The position numbers and the translations under genes are program-made. DNA of 64,000 bases from an uncultured Mycoplasmatota bacterium. Lineage in GTDB: Bacteria; Bacillota_I; Bacilli_A; RF39; UBA660. The notes under the pieces were generated by a model. The model saw nothing but the letters and a program-made list of their open reading frames with translations. It ran no database searches and was not told the DNA's origin. The stretch covers positions 1 to 64,000 of the forward strand of contig USFG01000002.1 of assembly GCA_900553855.1 (NCBI GenBank), read 5' to 3'. This document shows, in pieces, positions 1 through 8,945 of this stretch. Every line of letters begins with the position of its first letter. Position 1 is the first letter of the stretch.

Positions 1-733
1 CAACTTCAAAATTATTTATCACAGGCTTACTTGGTTTAACTGTTATTGTTCTTTCTGCACTTTTCTTTTCTACATTTTTTTGATTTAGTTTTTCCTTATA
101 ATTTTTAGTATATTCATATCTTATTTTATATGTTCCTATTTTTTCACTTGTTAGGTTTGTACATTCTTCACCATTTTCCATATATGCTTTAATATTTTGT
201 TCTGGAACTAATATTTTATTAGAATTATTATCTTTAACTGGAGTACCATCAGGATTTATTAATTGTAAACTTCTAGTGTTTAACCCTACATAGCATAAAT
301 TATCAGTTGTATCTCCATACATTACACTATAATTTAAAGTATATAAATATGCTTCTGTTTCAGAATTGTTATATGGATACGTTACTATTAATTCATGATC
401 ACTATCATAAGATACTTGTATTTTTTCTTCCTTACCAACTTTTTCATCCGTATTTGGATTTACTAATGTATCATTTACATAACCATTATCTATTAAATCA
501 CCTATTGTTATTATCTTAAATGAATTATCATTTAAATCATTTATAATATCTACCGTATTATTAACAAACAACATTGCTGATGATTTAATTTTTTCCACAT
601 ATTCATTATAATGTTTTTTATTATTATCTTTGAATACTCTATTTAAAGAAATAGCTATTACTGATCCTAATAATGCCAGTAATCCGATTGAAACTAATAT
701 TTCAACTAATGTAAAACCTTTTTTATTTTTCAT
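1..733 (-). CDS. type IV prepilin-like protein (3' end beyond window)
   Basis: Reading leftward from ATG at 733 the frame stays open to the window edge (244 codons seen). The N-terminus MKNKKGFTLVEILVSIG is a class III prepilin leader: short basic leader, Gly6/Phe7 cleavage site for prepilin peptidase, Glu at mature position 5, then a hydrophobic helix of about 20 residues ending in AISLNRVFKD. After that comes a soluble domain rich in Asn and Asp. Proteins of this kind build type IV pili, competence pseudopili or type II secretion pseudopili; no partner gene is visible here, so which one is unknown. AAGGAGTG lies about 12 nt before the start. Partial. Confidence 0.85.
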   Translation of the reverse strand, partial: MKNKKGFTLVEILVSIGLLALLGSVIAISLNRVFKDNNKKHYNEYVEKIKSSAMLFVNNTVDIINDLNDNSFKIITIGDLIDNGYVNDTLVNPNTDEKVGKEEKIQVSYDSDHELIVTYPYNNSETEAYLYTLNYSVMYGDTTDNLCYVGLNTRSLQLINPDGTPVKDNNSNKILVPEQNIKAYMENGEECTNLTSEKIGTYKIRYEYTKNYKEKLNQKNVEKKSAERTITVKPSKPVINNFEV

Positions 734-810
734 TATTACTCTCACTCCTTACCCTATAACAAAATTATATCATTAATAGTTTTAAATTCAAGTAAACTAA
801 CTTCTTTTTA

Positions 811-841
811 AATAAAAACGAATGAATTTTTTCACTCGTTT
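811..841 (-). terminator. intrinsic terminator after ABC exporter operon
   Basis: On the minus strand an 11-bp stem (arms 831-841 and 816-826, two G-T pairs) is followed by TTTTTATT. It overlaps the stop codon of the ABC exporter gene and ends the PAP2/ABC operon. Confidence 0.75.
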
Positions 842-2841
842 TATTCTTCACTAAACTGAGAATTATAAAGTTCACTATAAAAGCCACCTTGTTTTAATAA
901 TTCTTCATGATTTCCACTTTCAATAATATTACCATCTTTCATAACTAGTATTAAATCAGCATTCTTAATAGTTGATAACCTATGCGCAATTATAAATGAT
1001 GTTTTATTTTTCATTAATTCATCCATTGCTTTTTGAACTAATTCTTCAGTTCTAGTATCAACATTAGATGTTGCTTCATCTAAAATTATAAATGGTGTAT
1101 CAGAAAGCATAGCTCTCGCAATTGTTAATAATTGTTTTTGTCCAATTGATATTTGATCTTGATCATTAATAACTGTATCATATCCATTCGATAAGGTTTT
1201 AATAAAATGATCAATTCCAACTATTTTACATACTTTTTTTATTTCATCTTCAGTTATATTATCTCTATTATATATTAAGTTTTCTTTAATCGTTCCATTA
1301 AATAACCAAGTATCTTGTAAAACCATCGTAAATAAATCATGAATATTTTCCCTTGTTAATTCTTTAGTTGATACTCCATCAATTAAAATATCACCTTTAT
1401 TTATTTCATAAAATTTCATAAGTAAATTGACCATAGTTGTTTTACCAGCCCCTGTTGGACCAACAATAGCAATTTTATCATGAGATTTACACTTAGCACT
1501 AAAGTTTTTAATTATTTCTTTACCTTCATCATAACTAAATGATACATTTTTAAATTCAATATTCCCTTTAACATCTTTTTTATCTAAATGTTTAGTAAAT
1601 GATGATTCATCGCTTAATTCTTTACCATCTAAAAATTCAAATACTCTTTCACTTGCTGATGCAGCACCTTGAAGAGATGCAACAACCTGTCCTAACTGAG
1701 TAAGAGGTGATGTAAATAAACGACAATAAGATATAAAGGCAATTATTGTACCAAATGTAATAATATTTTTACTTACCAGAACTGCACCTAATACACATAC
1801 TGAAACATAACCTAAATTTCCTATAAATCCCATTAATGGATGCATAAGCCCAGAAAAGAACTCACTCTTCTTATTAGCAACATATACTTTTTCATTATAT
1901 TTATCAAATTTCTTAGTAACTTCTTCTTCTGCGTTATAAGTTTTAATTACATTTAATCCAGAATATACTTCTTCAATATGTCCATTTAAAGCACCTAATT
2001 CTTTTTGTCTTAAATCAAAATATTTTTGGCTCTTTCCCATAATTCCAAACATTAAAGCAAAACCAATAATACTTGATAAAATAGCTGCTAAACTCATATA
2101 CACATTAGTTTTAAACATCATAAATGTAATACCTATTAAAAGAACTGATGCACTAACTAAAGTAGATAATGAGTTATTAAATGATGATGCAATTGTATCT
2201 ACATCATTAGTTGTTCTTGATAAGATATCTCCATATGAAGTTTTATCAAAATAACTTAAAGGTAATCTATTAATTTTAGCATTAATTTTACTTCTTAACG
2301 TATTTGCATATTTATTAGAAATATCTGTCATTATTAATGATTCAAAATAACTAAATAAACTACTTATTATATATAATGTACCAAGAAGTATTGCGATATG
2401 TTTAATTTTATCCATATTCATTACTGGTTTAATAGCATCTTTTATACTTTCAGGTAATTCTTCATATGCTTTATAAAGACTTGTCTTCTCTTCTCCATCA
2501 ACTTTCTGCATAATAGACATAAATACGATTTGATCTTGAGGACTAATGGCTACACCATTCACTTCAATATTCTCTAGTCTTTTCTCTTGAAGTTTCTCAC
2601 GAGTTTTAGTTACAACCTCATTTAACGCACTTGTATTAATTGTTATGCCATATCTAATTTCATCTGTTAAATCCGCCATTTTATTAGGACAAAATATTGT
2701 AAGTATTGTTGATGCAACAGCAAGAATTATTGATATAATTACCAACACTTTATAACTATTTAATTCCTTAAATAATCTCATAATTGATTTTTTAAAATTT
2801 TTTGGCTTTGAAGGAACATCATTACGTCTTTTATTATGCAT
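841..2841 (-). CDS. ABC exporter subunit, permease-ATPase fusion (second half of heterodimer)
   Basis: 666 aa half-transporter. The transmembrane domain spans residues 30-400, with an unusually long extracytoplasmic stretch (about 60-145) between the first two helices. The ATPase domain has Walker A GPTGAGKTT (461-469), a degenerate signature ISIGQ (564-568, instead of LSGGQ) and Walker B plus catalytic Glu in FIILDEATS. The partner encoded just upstream has a normal signature but Asp for the catalytic Glu. That split of one good and one degenerate ATP site is the known pattern of heterodimeric exporters such as BmrC/BmrD and TM287/288. Start ATG overlaps the partner's stop by 8 bp (ATGCATAA). 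Substrate unknown; drug or lipid/peptide export is typical. Confidence 0.93.
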   Translation of the reverse strand: MHNKRRNDVPSKPKNFKKSIMRLFKELNSYKVLVIISIILAVASTILTIFCPNKMADLTDEIRYGITINTSALNEVVTKTREKLQEKRLENIEVNGVAISPQDQIVFMSIMQKVDGEEKTSLYKAYEELPESIKDAIKPVMNMDKIKHIAILLGTLYIISSLFSYFESLIMTDISNKYANTLRSKINAKINRLPLSYFDKTSYGDILSRTTNDVDTIASSFNNSLSTLVSASVLLIGITFMMFKTNVYMSLAAILSSIIGFALMFGIMGKSQKYFDLRQKELGALNGHIEEVYSGLNVIKTYNAEEEVTKKFDKYNEKVYVANKKSEFFSGLMHPLMGFIGNLGYVSVCVLGAVLVSKNIITFGTIIAFISYCRLFTSPLTQLGQVVASLQGAASASERVFEFLDGKELSDESSFTKHLDKKDVKGNIEFKNVSFSYDEGKEIIKNFSAKCKSHDKIAIVGPTGAGKTTMVNLLMKFYEINKGDILIDGVSTKELTRENIHDLFTMVLQDTWLFNGTIKENLIYNRDNITEDEIKKVCKIVGIDHFIKTLSNGYDTVINDQDQISIGQKQLLTIARAMLSDTPFIILDEATSNVDTRTEELVQKAMDELMKNKTSFIIAHRLSTIKNADLILVMKDGNIIESGNHEELLKQGGFYSELYNSQFSEE

Positions 2842-4588
2842 TTTCTAATTCCTCCTTTGATAATTGTGATAACGCAATTTCTTTATATACCTCGCAATTT
2901 TTAAGTAATTCTTTATGTGTACCTATTCCAACACATTTACCATTATCTAGTACCATAATTTTATCCGCATTCATAATTGTTCCAATTCTTTGAGCAACAA
3001 TTAACATAGTAGCATCCTTCTTATTTTTCTTTAAATTATGTCTTAATACTGCATCTGTTTTATAATCTAAAGCACTAAATGAATCATCAAAAATATAAAT
3101 TTCTGGATCTTTAGCAACAGCTCTAGCAATAGATAATCTTTGCTTTTGACCACCTGAAATATTAGTTCCACCCTGCGAAATATGAGAGTTATACGTATCT
3201 TCCATTTTCTCAACAAATTCTTTAGCTTCAGCTATTTTAGCAGCATCTAATATATCTTTTTCACTTATTTTATTTTTTGATTTACCAAACTTAATATTAC
3301 TTTTAACAGTACCACTAAAAATAACTGCTTTTTGTGAAACATATCCAATTATATTGTTAAGTATTTCTTTTTGATAATCTTTAACATTTATTCCATCAAC
3401 TAATATTTCACCACTTGTTACATCATAAAATCTTGGAATAAGATTAATTAGTGTTGATTTACCAGAACCAGTTGATCCTATAAAGGCAATAGTTTCTCCC
3501 TTATTTGCTTTAAAAGATATATTTTCTAAAACATATTCTTCGGCATCAGGATATTTAAATGAAACATTTTTAAATTCAACTGTTCCAACTTCACTACCTT
3601 TAATAATATTTCCTTCAATTATTTTATCTTCGGCGTCTAATACTTCATTAATACGTTTAGCTGAAACTTCTGCTCTAGGAAGCATCATGAACACCATAAC
3701 AAGCATTAAAAATGACATTATAACTTGCATAGCATATGAATAAAACACAACCATGTTACTAAATAAAGTTAATTTATCTATTAATAATGAATTACTTATT
3801 AGTATAGCACCTATTATATAAATTGATAAAGATAATCCATTCATAACTAAATACATAACTGGGCTTAGAATTGCAAATAATCTTTGATTCTTTAATTGAT
3901 TAAATGTTAAATCATTATTTACTTTATCAAATTTATCTTCTGAATATTTTTCAGCATTAAACGCTCTTACTACTCTAATTCCTTGAAGATTTTCTCTTTC
4001 TACTCCATTTAATTTATCGATTAAACTTTGTACTATTTTAAATCTAGGTAACACTTTAAGCATAATATTTAATAATGTAAATATTAATATTAGAACGGCA
4101 ATAATTGTAGCAATACTCCACTCAATATTTTTATTTAATATTTTAGTAATAGCCCAAGCTGCTGTAAGCGGTGCTTTAATTAACATCTGCATACCAAAAC
4201 CAAGCAAATTTTCAACCTGTGTTATATCATTAGTTGTTCTAGTTATTAGTGAAGATGTTTTGAATTCTTTAGTTTTATCGGTATCTAAATGAATAATTTT
4301 TTTATATAATTTACTTCTAGTATTTAAACTAAATTTACTGGTTATTTCAGCAATTAAATAACCAGTAAATACTGCTGATAATAAGCTGCCTATTGCACAT
4401 AAAAGCATATATGCACCACTTGTTAATATATCACTAAAATTTGCTCCTTCAGTTTGAACTAATACAGTTATTTGTGACATATAATCAGGCATTTTAAGTT
4501 CTAAGGCAACTTGAAAAATAATAAGTAATGAACTTATTATCATATAAACGACTTCTTTTTTAGTTAGATTTTTAAATAGTTTTAGCAT
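2834..4588 (-). CDS. ABC exporter subunit, permease-ATPase fusion (first half of heterodimer)
   Basis: 584 aa from ATG at 4588, chosen because GGAGG sits 5 nt upstream; an in-frame TTG at 4600 would place the start on the Shine-Dalgarno itself. Six transmembrane helices are followed by an ATPase domain with Walker A GSTGSGKST, a canonical signature ISGGQKQRLSIARA and a Walker B ending IYIFDDSFSALD. The catalytic Glu is replaced by Asp, as in the non-catalytic site of heterodimeric exporters. It is translationally coupled to the PAP2-like gene before it (ATGCTAA overlap) and to the other half-transporter after it, so the three are one operon. Confidence 0.93.
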   Translation of the reverse strand: MLKLFKNLTKKEVVYMIISSLLIIFQVALELKMPDYMSQITVLVQTEGANFSDILTSGAYMLLCAIGSLLSAVFTGYLIAEITSKFSLNTRSKLYKKIIHLDTDKTKEFKTSSLITRTTNDITQVENLLGFGMQMLIKAPLTAAWAITKILNKNIEWSIATIIAVLILIFTLLNIMLKVLPRFKIVQSLIDKLNGVERENLQGIRVVRAFNAEKYSEDKFDKVNNDLTFNQLKNQRLFAILSPVMYLVMNGLSLSIYIIGAILISNSLLIDKLTLFSNMVVFYSYAMQVIMSFLMLVMVFMMLPRAEVSAKRINEVLDAEDKIIEGNIIKGSEVGTVEFKNVSFKYPDAEEYVLENISFKANKGETIAFIGSTGSGKSTLINLIPRFYDVTSGEILVDGINVKDYQKEILNNIIGYVSQKAVIFSGTVKSNIKFGKSKNKISEKDILDAAKIAEAKEFVEKMEDTYNSHISQGGTNISGGQKQRLSIARAVAKDPEIYIFDDSFSALDYKTDAVLRHNLKKNKKDATMLIVAQRIGTIMNADKIMVLDNGKCVGIGTHKELLKNCEVYKEIALSQLSKEELENA

Positions 4589-5205
4589 ATTTTCCTCCAA
4601 TTTTTCTTTTTAAAATCTACATAGATAATACATGATAAAAATAAAGCTCCTACTACATCTATAACTGAATGTTGTTTAACTAAAACGGTAGATAGACATA
4701 TTAATGGGCTAATTATCCCAACAATGATTCTAAATACCTTATTCATGTTTTTATCAAACGTTACTGCATACATGACAAGAAGTGCAAATGTGCAGTGAAG
4801 AGATGGAAAACAATTTACTGGTATATCAGTTATGTAAGTAATATATAACATTAAACTTACTAACGAATTAAAACCATTAACTTCCGGTCTCGAAACCATT
4901 GTCGGATAAATCACAAAACACAAGTCAGCTATAACAGCACATAGAATAGATTTCTTTATTAGTGATTTAAATTTACCTTTATCTTTTTTAAATATAAAGT
5001 AAAATACAACAAATAAATAAGGATACCAAATACTATAAAAAATAATAAAAAATGGTACTAGTGGCATCTTATCATCTATGTTTAATGTAATTAAATGATA
5101 ACTTGGTATAAACTGTTTTACTATAAAATATAAAAAGGCATTTGTTCCAAATACTAGGAACATATTTAATATATAATCTTTATTTTCACTTAAAAATTTC
5201 CTCAT
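4582..5205 (-). CDS. PAP2-superfamily membrane lipid phosphatase/transferase
   Basis: 207 aa with five or six predicted membrane helices. FPSLHCTFALL matches PAP2 motif 2 (PSxH), and STVLVKQHSVIDVVGA matches motif 3, with the catalytic His and Asp spaced as in PAP2 and inositol-phosphoceramide-synthase-like enzymes. The RQH/KQH form of motif 3 resembles the latter group. Likely acts on a lipid phosphate or phosphodiester at the outer membrane face. First gene of the operon with the ABC exporter, so the exporter may handle a related lipid. A TTGCAA-N18-TATAAT promoter (5242-5213) puts transcription start at about the ATG, so the mRNA may be leaderless. Substrate is inference. Confidence 0.8.
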   Translation of the reverse strand: MRKFLSENKDYILNMFLVFGTNAFLYFIVKQFIPSYHLITLNIDDKMPLVPFFIIFYSIWYPYLFVVFYFIFKKDKGKFKSLIKKSILCAVIADLCFVIYPTMVSRPEVNGFNSLVSLMLYITYITDIPVNCFPSLHCTFALLVMYAVTFDKNMNKVFRIIVGIISPLICLSTVLVKQHSVIDVVGALFLSCIIYVDFKKKNWRKIC

Positions 5206-5212
5206 AAACCAA

Positions 5213-5257
5213 ATTATACAACAAATACTTGCAATTTTGCAAGTTATTTGATAAACT
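5213..5257. promoter_or_regulatory. divergent promoters sharing one inverted repeat
   Basis: The palindrome TTGCAATTTTGCAA (5229-5242) supplies the -35 box of both promoters. Plus strand: TTGCAA (5229-5234), 17-nt spacer, TAAACT (5252-5257), driving tRNA-His. Minus strand: TTGCAA (5242-5237), 18-nt spacer, TATAAT (5218-5213), driving the PAP2/ABC operon. Confidence 0.6.
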
Positions 5258-5269
5258 ATCTTTGTTCAT

Positions 5270-5346
5270 GGCGGAATTGGTGAAGTGGTTAACACGCCGG
5301 ATTGTGGCTCCGGTATGCGTGGGTTCGATCCCCACATTTCGCCCCA
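5270..5346 (+). tRNA. tRNA-His (anticodon GTG)
   Basis: A full cloverleaf can be drawn. Acceptor GCGGAAT (5271-5277) pairs with ATTTCGC (5336-5342). Anticodon arm CCGGA/TCCGG (5297-5313) holds GTG at 5304-5306. T-arm GTGGG-TTCGATC-CCCAC covers 5319-5335. The extra G at 5270 faces discriminator C at 5343, the G-1:C73 identity pair peculiar to tRNA-His. CCA is encoded (5344-5346). Confidence 0.97.
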
Positions 5347-5357
5347 TTATAAAAATT

Positions 5358-5387
5358 AAACGAATCAGATTGATTCGTTTTTTTGTT
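5358..5387 (+). terminator. terminator of tRNA-His
   Basis: Perfect 10-bp stem (5358-5367 with 5371-5380), 3-nt loop, then a run of seven T. It lies 12 nt past the tRNA CCA end. Confidence 0.85.
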
Positions 5388-5422
5388 TGCAAAAAAAGAA
5401 ATAATACATTTAATATTATTCC

Positions 5423-5713
5423 TTAATTTATAGCTTCTCCATTAACATATAATTTATATCCATTAAAATTAATATTACTATTTGATGAATCACTATTTGT
5501 TAATTTTGTAACATATGAATCACCTGTTAATTTAATTTTAGAAGTTTTATCTAAAACTAACTCTATATTTTTAGCTGTATTATCACCATTTATAGTTCCA
5601 GTATAACTTGATTTTTTAGATAAATTCATAATTAATTTGGAAATTTTATCTATTACAATATTACTTATTATAAATTTATAAGAATATTCTAAGATATTCA
5701 CTTGCATCATCAA
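5423..5713 (-). pseudogene. C-terminal remnant of a repeat-rich surface/carbohydrate-binding protein
   Basis: 96-codon frame with no convincing start: its first codon is TTG, without a Shine-Dalgarno. Residues 33-96 (SSYTGTINGD..., KIKLTGDSYVTKL..., ends NGYKLYVNGEAIN) look like the terminal beta-helix-like unit of large secreted proteins annotated as carbohydrate-binding domain proteins in gut Firmicutes. The first 30 residues do not look like a signal peptide. Best read as the tail of a lost gene. Function cannot be assigned. Confidence 0.4.
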
Positions 5714-5752
5714 CTTAATTATAATAAATTATTAAATAAACATTAAATAACA

Positions 5753-6406
5753 TTAACTTATACGATAATGTCCTATTATATCATCTCTATTTTCTAAAAT
5801 ATCTTCTTCATAATATCTTTGATAAGGATTTGCATGATGAATTACAAAATTAATTCCTTTTCGGTTTCTTTTATCTGATACTATACCAATATGTCTTTTA
5901 AAAACAACAATATCTCCACCTTGCCACTCTTCTATTCTTAATACATCAGTTGTTAAACTAATCGCATTATAATCAAAATAAGTTTTTAAATTTAATACTC
6001 TTCTAAAATCTATGTTTTTATCAATCACATCAATATCATATAAATTCCGATTCTCTTTAACATGATTATTAACTAATTCTCTTAAATCATAACCAGCATC
6101 CTTTAAAGCAAACGCAACTACATCTGTACATACCCCATAATTATCATCAGGATAACCAGTGCCATAATATTTGCTTTTATATTTAGGTTTAGTTGCGATA
6201 TATTTTCTTGTATTTATTAATATATCAGTTTGATCATCAATTCCATCATTGTCTTTATCAATGCTACTAACATAAGTTTTAATATTAAAATCTTCATTAG
6301 TATATTTTCTATGTGGAATAAAATTAAAATAATAAAGTAAATATCCTAAAAGAGACAAACAAATTATAACAAATACGCTTACAATAACTATTTTTTTATT
6401 TTTCAT
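5753..6406 (-). CDS. membrane-anchored DUF1287/NlpC-like cysteine hydrolase
   Basis: 217 aa. An N-terminal signal anchor (residues 5-27) precedes DKDNDGIDD, a Ca-binding-like DxDxDG loop, and then a DUF1287-type domain. YGVCTDVV carries the presumed catalytic Cys and KRHIGIVSD the His, with a further HHA near the C-terminus, as in NlpC/P60-fold amidases. Probably acts outside the cell on peptidoglycan or an amide substrate; the exact substrate is unknown. Stands alone between a surface-protein remnant and the acyltransferase pair. Confidence 0.7.
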   Translation of the reverse strand: MKNKKIVIVSVFVIICLSLLGYLLYYFNFIPHRKYTNEDFNIKTYVSSIDKDNDGIDDQTDILINTRKYIATKPKYKSKYYGTGYPDDNYGVCTDVVAFALKDAGYDLRELVNNHVKENRNLYDIDVIDKNIDFRRVLNLKTYFDYNAISLTTDVLRIEEWQGGDIVVFKRHIGIVSDKRNRKGINFVIHHANPYQRYYEEDILENRDDIIGHYRIS

Positions 6407-6433
6407 AAACTTACCAACCTTAATTTTTAATAA

Positions 6434-7009
6434 TTACATAGTATGAAATCTTTTTTTAAACTCATTAATAAAAGTTCCTTTTAAAACAATCATCATCGAT
6501 ATTAATAATAAAAATGCTACCCCACCCATAACAGCTAAAGCCCAGTTATCTTCTTCATGATAAAGTGATAAACCAATAACTGCTGTAACAATTGAATAAA
6601 ATATAATAAATAATAGTGGCATCATATTTTGTTTTTGTCTTTCTAAATCTGTAAAAAATAATACTCCAGCAACAAATAAAGCACTAAAATTTAATATTGA
6701 TACAACTTCTATTGCCCATCCAGGAGCTAAACATAAATCTATAATAGTTAACAAAATACTCGTTAAAGTTATTAATTTAACAAACTGACTAATTCGATTG
6801 TATTCTACTAAATCTGGTGAAATAACTAATGTCCATAACATATAAATTGACCATAACACTACTAAACTCCAAGCTTTACCACCAACTGCAATATTTACAA
6901 TCGGACAAGTTACTATAGCTATAATAATAGGCCACTTAGTAATAGCAATTAACTTTTTTCTTTCTAACTTACTTTTTGCTACCTTAGGATATGTTATTTT
7001 AATCTTCAT
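6434..7009 (-). CDS. six-helix membrane protein, DUF6320-like
   Basis: 191 aa from ATG at 7009, preferred over GTG at 7018 because AGAAGGAAG lies about 8 nt upstream. The start overlaps the stop of the acyltransferase-like gene by 11 bp. A short basic N-terminus with cytoplasmic KSKLERKK is followed by six hydrophobic segments. Small membrane proteins of this type (DUF6320) are commonly paired with condensation-fold 'alcohol acetyltransferase' proteins, as here. The function of the pair is not known; a role in modifying a lipid or envelope glycan is a guess. Confidence 0.65.
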   Translation of the reverse strand: MKIKITYPKVAKSKLERKKLIAITKWPIIIAIVTCPIVNIAVGGKAWSLVVLWSIYMLWTLVISPDLVEYNRISQFVKLITLTSILLTIIDLCLAPGWAIEVVSILNFSALFVAGVLFFTDLERQKQNMMPLLFIIFYSIVTAVIGLSLYHEEDNWALAVMGGVAFLLLISMMIVLKGTFINEFKKRFHTM

Positions 7010-8516
7010 ATAAAGCACTTCCTTCTACTGTAACATCTAACCCATCACTTATTAATAATTCATAAATTTTTTCTTCAAAGGTTGGATCTACTGTCATTTT
7101 GTTTATCGAAAAAGTTGTTATATCATTTACACTTACAACTGAACAACCCGCTCTATTGGTTATTCCAGCACCTAAAACAAAATCCATACTTTCTATTTCT
7201 TTTGCTATTTCGTCAGGAAAATTAACTACACCTAAATTGGATAATGTGCTGGAAAATATTTTATCGCCAAGAAAACCGTAGACAATTCTAGCAATAGGGC
7301 CTTTAATCGCAAGAGGAACATATTTTAACAAGTTAGTTAGTTTTTTAGTTGAAGTAATCATTTTACTCATTTCTTCTTTAGAAGTTTTAACATTTAATTG
7401 ATTCTTAATTTCATCAATCATTTCTTCTATTTTAGTTATCTTTCCTATGGGCATCCTCACACCACAATACATCGAAAAATTTCTTAAAGTTTTAGAAGGA
7501 TAAAACTTTCTCATATTAACTGGTACTTGAATACTTACATCACCTTGTAATTTATCAGTCGCACTCTTACCAGCCATAAACATAAGAACTAGTAAATAAG
7601 AAGTAATAGTTGCATTATACCTCTTAGCAACATTTTTTAATTCTTTAGTATCCATTTTAAAATGAATTATTTTACATGGTTTAACTTTAGATAATTTTCC
7701 ATCCATTTGAATAGCCATTTTATCAATAAAACCAGAAGCCGAATCAGAACTAGGAACCTTCTCAAATGCATTTTCAAATTCATCAAACACTGGCTCATCA
7801 TTAATATCTAATATTAAATTGTTTTTTGAAACTTTTTTTCCTAACAAGATTAAATATTCATTAACTAATGATTTGAAAAATTCCATTCCACCAGTTCCAT
7901 CAGTAAGAACATGAAAAAATTCAACACTAATTCTATTTTTATAATATTTAACTCTAAATGATTGTGAACCACTGCTTGATACCTTAATAGGCTGAGATGG
8001 AACATCATTTTCTTCTTCAACGCTAAATCTTTTTTTAGTTGTATCTAAATAATGCCAAAAAAATCCTTTTTTCAAAGTAGTAGCAAAAGTTGGAAATCTT
8101 TTAATAGTAAAATTCAAAGCCATTTGTAAAATTTCCGGAACAACTTCTTTTTTTAAATATACAGATAATCTAAATATTGCCATTCTATCATGAGCCATTG
8201 ATAAAGGATATATTTTTGCTGCATCATCAAGTGGAAACCATAAAACAGGAGGTCTTGCATAAAATCCACCTAAGTTTCTTACATCTAAATACTTGAGAGA
8301 TTCTTCTAAACTAACATTATTCTTATTATAATAAACAATCGCATTTTTAAAATCTTCTCTTAATTTATTTTTAGTTTCTTTATTTAACAAACAATGTTCA
8401 TCAAAAGACACAAAAAAATCATTAATGAGTAATCTTTCATTTTTAGTTAACTTTTTTAAATAATCATCAAATTTGTTTTCTAGTAAATCTTTTTGCTTTT
8501 TATTTTTCTTTTTCAT
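6999..8516 (-). CDS. condensation-fold acyltransferase-like protein
   Basis: 505 aa soluble protein. FFHVLTDGTGG (about residues 200-210) is the HxxxDG active-site motif of the condensation/alcohol-acetyltransferase/WS-DGAT fold. SIQVPVNMRKFYPSKTLRN matches the second conserved block and TLSNLGVVNFP the 'S-N-x-G' block near the C-terminus, so both lobes are present. The protein should move an acyl group to a hydroxyl or amine acceptor. Start fixed by an excellent Shine-Dalgarno, AAGGAGGTG. Co-transcribed with the DUF6320-like membrane protein. Acceptor and donor are unknown. Confidence 0.75.
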   Translation of the reverse strand: MKKKNKKQKDLLENKFDDYLKKLTKNERLLINDFFVSFDEHCLLNKETKNKLREDFKNAIVYYNKNNVSLEESLKYLDVRNLGGFYARPPVLWFPLDDAAKIYPLSMAHDRMAIFRLSVYLKKEVVPEILQMALNFTIKRFPTFATTLKKGFFWHYLDTTKKRFSVEEENDVPSQPIKVSSSGSQSFRVKYYKNRISVEFFHVLTDGTGGMEFFKSLVNEYLILLGKKVSKNNLILDINDEPVFDEFENAFEKVPSSDSASGFIDKMAIQMDGKLSKVKPCKIIHFKMDTKELKNVAKRYNATITSYLLVLMFMAGKSATDKLQGDVSIQVPVNMRKFYPSKTLRNFSMYCGVRMPIGKITKIEEMIDEIKNQLNVKTSKEEMSKMITSTKKLTNLLKYVPLAIKGPIARIVYGFLGDKIFSSTLSNLGVVNFPDEIAKEIESMDFVLGAGITNRAGCSVVSVNDITTFSINKMTVDPTFEEKIYELLISDGLDVTVEGSALYED

Positions 8517-8910
8517 GATAAAACACCTCCTTGATAAATAACTATAATCTTAATATATTGTATCATATTTTTTTGTTAAAAATTTTTTTTAAATTATCTT
8601 CTAAATTAAATATACTACGTATTTAAGAACAATAACATATTTCTTTTAGAAATAGTTTCTATAATTCCCCCTTTTTACCTATTTTTATATATCAAATAAT
8701 TATATGCTAATCTAACACATCTAAAAGTTTTTTAATATAATTTATATTTACAATATGTTCTAATTATTTATTTTTATATTTTTGATAAAGAAAATAAAAT
8801 CCATAAATAAATTGGCTACTATTCCTAACAACATAATTATATATTTTTCAATTTGCCGGTTATTTTTAGCAACAATAATTTTCTTCTAGAAAATTTTTTA
8901 TATTTTTTAT
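8517..8910. other. 394-bp gap, no gene recognised
   Basis: AT-rich spacer between the acyltransferase-like gene and the D,D-carboxypeptidase terminator. It holds the promoter region of the former (minus strand) and short frames of at most about 25 codons without ribosome sites. No RNA fold or repeat was recognised. Confidence 0.5.
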
Positions 8911-8945
8911 AATAAAAAAACACCTAGAAATTATATCTAAGTATT
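8911..8945 (-). terminator. terminator of D,D-carboxypeptidase gene
   Basis: Minus-strand stem (8945-8936 with 8928-8919, two G-T pairs) followed by seven T. It overlaps the last coding bases. Confidence 0.75.

Noticed and set aside
5186..5426. Short frames on both strands across the tRNA-His gene
   Set aside because: They are by-products of the tRNA sequence; no ribosome sites and no recognisable protein.
8517..8910. Small membrane-protein frame on the minus strand near 8800
   Set aside because: About 24 codons after its only ATG, no ribosome site, low-complexity sequence.
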